Below, one piece after another: positions 58,226-64,000 of a DNA stretch of 64,000 nt. How positions within the stretch are numbered: position 1 is the first letter of the stretch; each line of letters starts with the position of its first letter. This DNA comes from Kingdonia uniflora (Eukaryota > Streptophyta > Magnoliopsida > Ranunculales > Circaeasteraceae): contig JACGCM010001497.1 in NCBI GenBank assembly GCA_014058105.1, positions 1,240,001-1,304,000 of the forward strand, written 5' to 3'. The notes under the pieces were generated by a model, which worked only from the letters and a program-made list of their open reading frames with translations, did no database searches and was not told the origin of the DNA. The translations under genes were made by a program, and so were the position numbers.

Positions 58226-61200
58226 GACTCTTCAAATTTTGGTGGATGCCTGTTAAGGATCGATGTCTACCAGATAAGTAAGAAAAAGGGAGTTCAAATT
58301 CTCTTTCCCTGTGCATCTCTATTTGTATGTTCTTTGTTAAGACTCAAAGCGCAAAGTCAATAATATTTGTGACAACCATGTTAGAAATTTTCCTGCTATT
58401 ACCTGAGTTTCAGCCCATTTGGTAAGTTGTTAACTCTACAACTTCAATCTATCAACTTATCAATTGTGTCGTAGGTTCTTTACAACATGGACAAATAAGC
58501 TATTATTGCAAAATTAAAAAACAATGTATCTTACAACTACTTGGTAAGCACCAAGGATAATCGTCCATATGAAAATTCCACGAGGATCCAAGTCTACCAA
58601 TTCCTTAACTCTTAATCAGTTATGCATCTTGACAATATAGCCATATGTCATTTTTCTTCTTTGATCATGACATAAATATAGTATAGTAAGCTCTGAATTA
58701 GGTTTTCCTCTTTAGCAAAATTCAATAGAATTCTTCACTTATTTGATTTATTTTATCAAAATAAATTTCTAATTCATTTTCCTATTTATTTGAAAGTTTA
58801 CATAAACTAAGCCTCTTTTGTTTGATTTGTAGATTTTGGCTCTGATTTTGCATTTTATTTTGATTATAGTAGATTAGATAACTCTCATCCATTGCAAAGC
58901 TTATCTGGCATGTATGAAGATTGAAAGGTAGGGATCCGTTATTAGAATTATCTTCTGCGTAATTGTGTTTTCTGATTTTCCATAAGATTACTATGTATTA
59001 TGTATTTTATTCCATTACATCCAATTACCCCAACTTTTGCTTCAATGTAGGCATTTATAGATTTTCTTTTGGGAAGATGAAAATAATGAAATCACTTTTC
59101 TTGATTACAGGGTTTTTATCGATAGAGATTTCGACATTGACGAACTGATTGGGTAGGCATTTCAAAATGATTAATGTTGGTATTTCAGTGAGAGAAAAAC
59201 TATAATAATTACTTTAACTTCTGCTTCATTTGCATCTGTTTATGTTAATGGGTTGTAAAGTGGTAATCTAAATAATCGTTTAGTGTTTCCAGATTTTGGC
59301 AAAGAAAATGAACCATTATAAATCGGTTTTTGAAAAAATTTATCAAGGTTTAAAAACCTTCTTGGTATGTTCTTTTTACCCTTACTTTTCCGTTATCTTT
59401 AATCTCATTCAGTTTGTAGACTAATTTACTCTATCTTATCTTATTTTGTCCGATAAATTTTGCTACAGTTTGTGTTTGATCCTTATTTCTTGGCTTCAAA
59501 AGAATTAAGGAATCAAATACATTGTGGAAAGAACCATCTCATTGTGTCATTCATATATTGTAAAAATTTGGGATCTAGAAGTTTTTATTTTACTATCTTA
59601 TTTGGTATAGACTTCAAATTAAAGATAAAAATGTATTCTACTCAATGTCTTCTTGAAAATTTAGAAAGAATATGCTTTGTTGGTCAAAAAAATTTATTCT
59701 TTCTTTACTCTTCTCTGTTAGTATCCATGATAATTCAATTCACTTTCTGACATCATATAGTTTTAGTATATCTTAATGTATTATTTGTTGTATGCCCAAA
59801 GAATATAAAGAGCTTGAGTTCACCAACTTGAGTATCTCAAAGGTTGTTTATGTCACTTTATTATGTACTTAAATGTATACATCTCTCATTTTGTTGTATT
59901 GAGTTAATGTTAATTGGTTTTTTAATAATTTTTTACCTTTAATCTTAGTAACCGATATATTTAATTTTATGTTTTAAAATATAAGTTTGTAAAGATTAAG
60001 GATTCAGTTTTGTATTTGCTTAGATATAGAGTTGTACATGAAGTATAATATTTCTAATGGCATTTATATGTCATTTTCTCAACCTCGACATTGATTTGAA
60101 ATATTTGCTAATATTGGGTTTAACTTTTGTTAAATTTGTTATTCTATATGTTGATGGGTTGAGGAGTGAGAATTAAAACAATTATATTTTGTTCTCAGAT
60201 TCGAGCAAAGAAAATGAACTATGGTTATTGGTTCTTCCCATTTTTCTCAAGTTTAGAAAGCTTCTTGGTATGTCATTCTTATCATTTATGTTAGTTTTCG
60301 AGTCTCTATACCGTATTAATACTACCAAATTATGATTTTTATTTATTCTTTTTGTTAATAGAATTGTATATATATAAATAATGTAATCATTCCACATACA
60401 TTTTGTGTTTGTTCTTTTTTTTTTGCCAAAAAGAGAATTAAGGATCCAAGTTACTAAAACAACTATTAGAGCATCTACTTTGATGAAATTATGGCTTCTA
60501 AACATATTTCGTTTACTACATATTTTTTTTACGTTGAAGATAGAAAAAGTTAGAACCTCAATTCATTCTGAAATCATGGAGTGGAAATGACTTCTTCTTA
60601 CGTGCAACTCCACACCTTAATCCAAAGTTTGTATATTCAACTTATTTTATTGGGTAATCCACTTTCTCACGTCATATAATTTCTATATTATAGTATATTT
60701 ACTATAAAAAAATAATTTGTAATTTTCCCTTAGATGTTTTTCATTAATCATGATTCGCAGCTGATAGTTGGCTTCTATTAACAAATGTTCGGCAGATAGT
60801 TTAGCCTAATTGTATTTGCACAATTTATTTTTTCTATTATACCTTGCTAAAAGATTTTTTGTTTTTTGCTTCAGAAACAAGTTACTGAAGCAACTATTGG
60901 AACATCTACTTTGATGAAATTATGGCTTCTAAACATATTCCGTTTACTATTTTTATTTATTTTTACGCTGAAAATAGGAAAAGTTAGAATCTCAATTCAT
61001 TCTAAAACCTTGGAGTGGAAATGACTTCTCCTGACGTGCAACTCCACACCTTATTCCAAAGTTTGTATATTCTACTTATTTTATTGGATAATCTACTTTC
61101 TCATGTCATATAATTTCTATATTATAGTATATTTACTGTAAAAAAATATTGTAAGTTGCCCTTAGATGTTTCCCATGAATCATGATTCATAGCTAATTTA

Positions 61201-61797
61201 TTTTTTCTACTATACCTCGCTAAAATATTTTTGGTTTTTTGTTTCAGGAACAAAGTTTATAAACATTTTAGAGGCTGTTTGGATGCACATCAATAAGTAT
61301 ATTATTAGCTTATGTGAGTCTAAGTAAGCTTTAACTCTCTAATATTAAAGATGAAAATCATATAAAACTGGCAAGATGTTCATAGTTTTAATCTACGCAA
61401 GCTGGGATTAAGTACATAAATGAAGAATAACTTATTCGCGATAAATGGAAGCTTAACAACTTCCAGAATAGGATATTTAAGCGGAACAACTTCTTTTAAA
61501 ACTTGTATCCTTTTTGTACGAACCTAAACATGATTCTCATTATATTTCTAGGGTAAAGAATGTTCTTATCTTGATATTAAAAGGCCAAGAAACCCCATAA
61601 AATTCATAGATAGTAGTTGCTATAAATTTTACTTTGATAAACTAAAATATCATATTGAACATTTGGGGGTGTTAGCTTGATTTTACTATGTAAATCTATA
61701 ATCAGTAAACTTTTTGTAAGTAGTAGACTAAAGCATCATGTCATTCTAGTTTTTACATCTAGGTAACTCTTCTACCAAATGGATATCTCTCCAGAAT
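58226..61797. other. Unassigned AT-rich region with tandem duplications
   Basis: No recognised gene. 58230-58330 carries a box-B-like GAGTTCAAATTC but no convincing SINE. Related segments recur at 59280-59380 / 60195-60290 and 60447-60840 / 60880-61200. Confidence 0.5.
60447..61255 (+). repeat. Direct tandem duplication, about 430-bp unit
   Basis: Unit 1 (from about 60447) and unit 2 (from about 60880) share AGTTACTRAARCAACTATT, the TGATGAAATTATGGCTTCTAAACATATT stretch, and GTGCAACTCCACACCTTA. Unit 2 lacks about 55 bp present in unit 1 near 60765-60825. Confidence 0.85.
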
Positions 61798-62377
61798 TGT
61801 AGGGACTTGTCCCTCAACCTACTCTAAACACGAGCTGATTATAGGGACCTATTCCTTGACCTATTCCAAACTCAAACTACCTCAATACTAGACTCGTGCA
61901 TTATACACATGACATATACAATCAACAATGACACTTGGACCACGAACTGATAAAGGACATGGATCGAGCACTACATAGAATGTGAACAAGTCAAAGATAC
62001 CTGTTTCCTACGAACTAGAAGTTATACATTCAACTACCACCTACCCCATTTTTAGGAGAATGTGCCTCTACACGATATCGAATTGAAAGTGAGGTCTATA
62101 AAAAGAATGAGTTCCAAAGGAGAAAGGACTAATATTTTTAGATTACAAGACCTAGATTTTTAAACTCAAGAGATCAAAACTTACAATCAAATATCAGCCT
62201 CAAGCGATAAAGTTACAATTCCTAACTCCTCAGATAGAGGTCGTGGTTTTAACCAATTCAAAGGTTTCAAGGCTAATTAACTGTGTCAGTCTTTTATATT
62301 AATTCTTATCACAAGTACATTTGGTGTAAGAGCTAATTTTGAGCTATTTCGAGCGACTACGAAATTTGGCAATTACA
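61798..62377 (+). repeat. 5' LTR of element E, with duplicated start
   Basis: 580 bp, TGTAGGGACTTGTCCC...GGCAATTACA. The first 42 bp are followed by a second, diverged LTR start, TATAGGGACCTATTCC, at 61840. Confidence 0.88.
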
Positions 62378-62395
62378 TTTGGCGCCGTCTATGAG
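62378..62395 (+). other. Primer-binding site of element E
   Basis: TTTGGCGCCGTCTATGAG immediately after the LTR; the least altered of the three sites in this window. Confidence 0.75.
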
Positions 62396-62456
62396 AAAGA
62401 AAACATTTTCTATGATATCCTAAGGCATACATTTACTCAATTATCAATTTCCAATC

Positions 62457-64000
62457 ATGTTCACTTCTAAGGGACCGACAACAAGAGTCCAGCTCGATCT
62501 TTTAGTTAAGCCAGATCAGCTTGCTGAACTATAGGCAAACCTTTACGCCGAAACAGAGAAATGTTATGAGCTCGAGCATCAGTTAGTCCTTGACCGCGAG
62601 CTCCACGAACAGGAACTTGAGAATGAGCATCAAGCTCGTCAAACAACATTCCAGCAACATGAAGAACAGATAACGATAATGCAGACCGTATTACAAGCTC
62701 TGTAAGATACTCAACAAGCTCCCCTTGCCAGAGATCGTGCTCAGATTCTAGCAAACTCTCAAGTTTCTACATGAAAAAGATTAGGACCTCAAGGAGCAAC
62801 TAGCAAAGCCATTTCTAGAGGTCTTCATAATGAACCACAAGCTTTAATTCATTTGGGAAGAGAATATTAGGCTGATATCAGTAGAGGTCCCTGACTTTCC
62901 AAATGTCAAGAGAAGGAGCAACAACCTCAACCCAAGATACTAGCACGTGAACGCTTGAGCGAGGGCACTGGTACTCATAATCCCTTACCAGCTTGCCAAG
63001 TCAGTCAAGCACCACGTCAGCACGTCACACAAGAACACATAGAACAACGTATCAAGAAGTTGATGGAAATCCAAGCTCTTGGAAATAAGGACGATTTTAC
63101 CAAGTTGCAAGGTAGTCCGATTGCCAAAGAGTTATTTGATATGGAAGTACCACCAGGTTTCCATACTCCCAAGATACGTAAATATAAAGGTACTGATCTG
63201 AAGGAACGCATCCAGCAATTCTATGATTCATTGGGATTGTATTCAAATCTAAACCATATTTTATGACGTCTATTCGCCACAAGTCTATAGAGAGAACCGC
63301 TACGACGGTTCTATTCTCTACCTGAAGATTCCATCCTCACATTCAACCAACTATAAAAGATTTTTGTCAAGACATATGCTCACAATAAAGACAAGGAAGA
63401 GAATTTATACTTTCTTATTAGTCTCAAATAGTCTCAAGGAGAGAAGCTCGAGGTCTTTATAAATAAATTTCTGGAGCTCGCACGCAAAGTTGACAATCTT
63501 GATCATAAAATAACCATTTTTGCGTTTACAAATGCACTACAGATCTATTGTAAAGCAAATGAACATCTCTTCTTAAACAAACCCTTGACCTTGGAAGACA
63601 TGATTACCAAGGTCAATGGGTATGTCGACCTGGAATGAATGATAACCGAAAGGCATAAATCTACTAAATCTGGCCTAACCATGAAAGGTCAAAATATAAA
63701 ATGCAACTGTAAACCAAAGGAGGACCAAGGTGATCAAAAGTGTACCAAAGCAAATACAAGAACATCTCAGAAAGGCAACTTATTGCCCAAGCTGGTCCTC
63801 CCCAAGATGAATGTCCGGATCTCATCAATTTTTCCCGTGCTAGCAAAAGAAAAGTTCAAGCGTGCATCTCAACCGCTGGAACCAATTGAAGGCCAGCCGT
63901 ACTACATGCATCTTAAGAAAAATCATCATGAAACTGAGAACTGTTATGCTTTACAGAGGTTGTTGGAATATATTTTCAAAGACGGGAGAACGCACGAGTA
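62457..64000 (+). pseudogene. Element E gag, single frame with many stops
   Basis: From ATG 62457 (MFTSKGPTTRVQLDLLVKPDQLAEL) one frame runs to the window end with about ten stops, so substitutions rather than indels killed it. N-terminal 100 residues: charged helix (HEQELENEHQARQ). Around 62955-63266 an open part contains EQRIKKLMEIQALGNKDDF and PPGFHTPKIRKYKG, the gag-domain start. Then KTYAHNKDKEENLYFLI, LEDMITKVNGYVDLE and, near 63900, YYMHLKKNHHETENCYALQRLLEYIFKDG, the degenerate zinc-like C-terminus. Confidence 0.88.

Larger units (their letters stand above)
61798..64000 (+). mobile_element. Ty3/gypsy Tat-lineage element E, 5' end
   Basis: 5' LTR, primer site and gag, running out of the window. 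Same family as A-D. The upstream pentamer AGAAT (61793-61797) should recur after its 3' LTR. Confidence 0.9.

Noticed and set aside
58230..58330. SINE at the truncated end of element D (GAGTTCAAATTC)
   Set aside because: One box-like match only; no ends or duplication found.
45600..62377. Pairing the LTRs at 45600 and 61798 as one element
   Set aside because: Opposite orientation; the first is a 3' LTR on the minus strand, the second a 5' LTR on the plus strand with its own gag.
1..64000. tRNA, rRNA or CRISPR features
   Set aside because: No cloverleaf-compatible tRNA, no rRNA segment, and no regularly spaced repeats with unique spacers; the tandem arrays are retrotransposon repeats.

Overview
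The window looks like a repeat-rich, AT-rich intergenic stretch of a flowering-plant nuclear genome, probably a eudicot. I find no intact host gene. Nearly everything recognisable is a decayed transposable element, and the elements are nested in one another. Evidence for a plant: Ty3/gypsy elements of the Tat lineage with a second, archaeal-type RNase H; a Ty1/copia element; plant L1-type LINEs; hAT-type non-autonomous elements; a Helitron-like element; and fragments resembling PPR and ABC-transporter genes.

Layout. 1-20473 is a three-level nest of one Tat-lineage family. Element A (minus strand; 5' LTR 2845-3457; body leaves the window on the left) sits in the archaeal-type RNase H of element B (plus strand; 3' LTR 12173-12787). 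B in turn sits in the antisense coiled-coil gene of element C (minus strand; 5' LTR 19878-20473). 20474-33990 is mostly unassigned sequence holding a 1.1 kb hAT-type element with a perfect 8-bp target duplication (22263-23401), a 5'-truncated LINE (about 25815-29080), and a second hAT-type element (32065-32689). 34039-42983 is a Ty1/copia element with both LTRs; a 3-kb LINE (37607-40590) with a 14-bp target duplication splits its reverse transcriptase. A one-exon PPR-like fragment lies at 43682-43900. 45600-58225 is a fourth Tat element, D (minus strand, 3' LTR 45600-46098), into which a Helitron-like element carrying an ABC-transporter exon (52416-54648) inserted. 58225-61797 is AT-rich with tandem duplications. 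61798-64000 is the 5' LTR and gag of a fifth family member, E (plus strand), which runs off the right edge.

The most interesting system is in the Tat family. Between the end of pol and the 3' LTR, both B and D carry three genes on the opposite strand from gag-pol. The same three blocks, in the same order, are recognisable in both, each preceded by a TATA-like box: a small gene 1 (about 110 codons in D), a small gene 2 (about 115 codons), and a long gene 3. Gene 3 encodes a domain resembling the plant 'putative gypsy type transposon' (Transposase_28) family followed by a very long coiled coil. Gene 3 appears to contain spliceosomal introns, one acceptor being recognisable at the same place in B and D. 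A tandem repeat lies where pol and antisense gene 3 converge, in B (four units), C (five) and D (one). Antisense ORFs are known in some Tat-lineage elements (Retand, RIRE2, Grande-type); the three-gene layout with separate TATA boxes and introns is what I would check first. All copies here are dead: stop codons, frameshifts and, in C and D, a lost integrase catalytic Glu.
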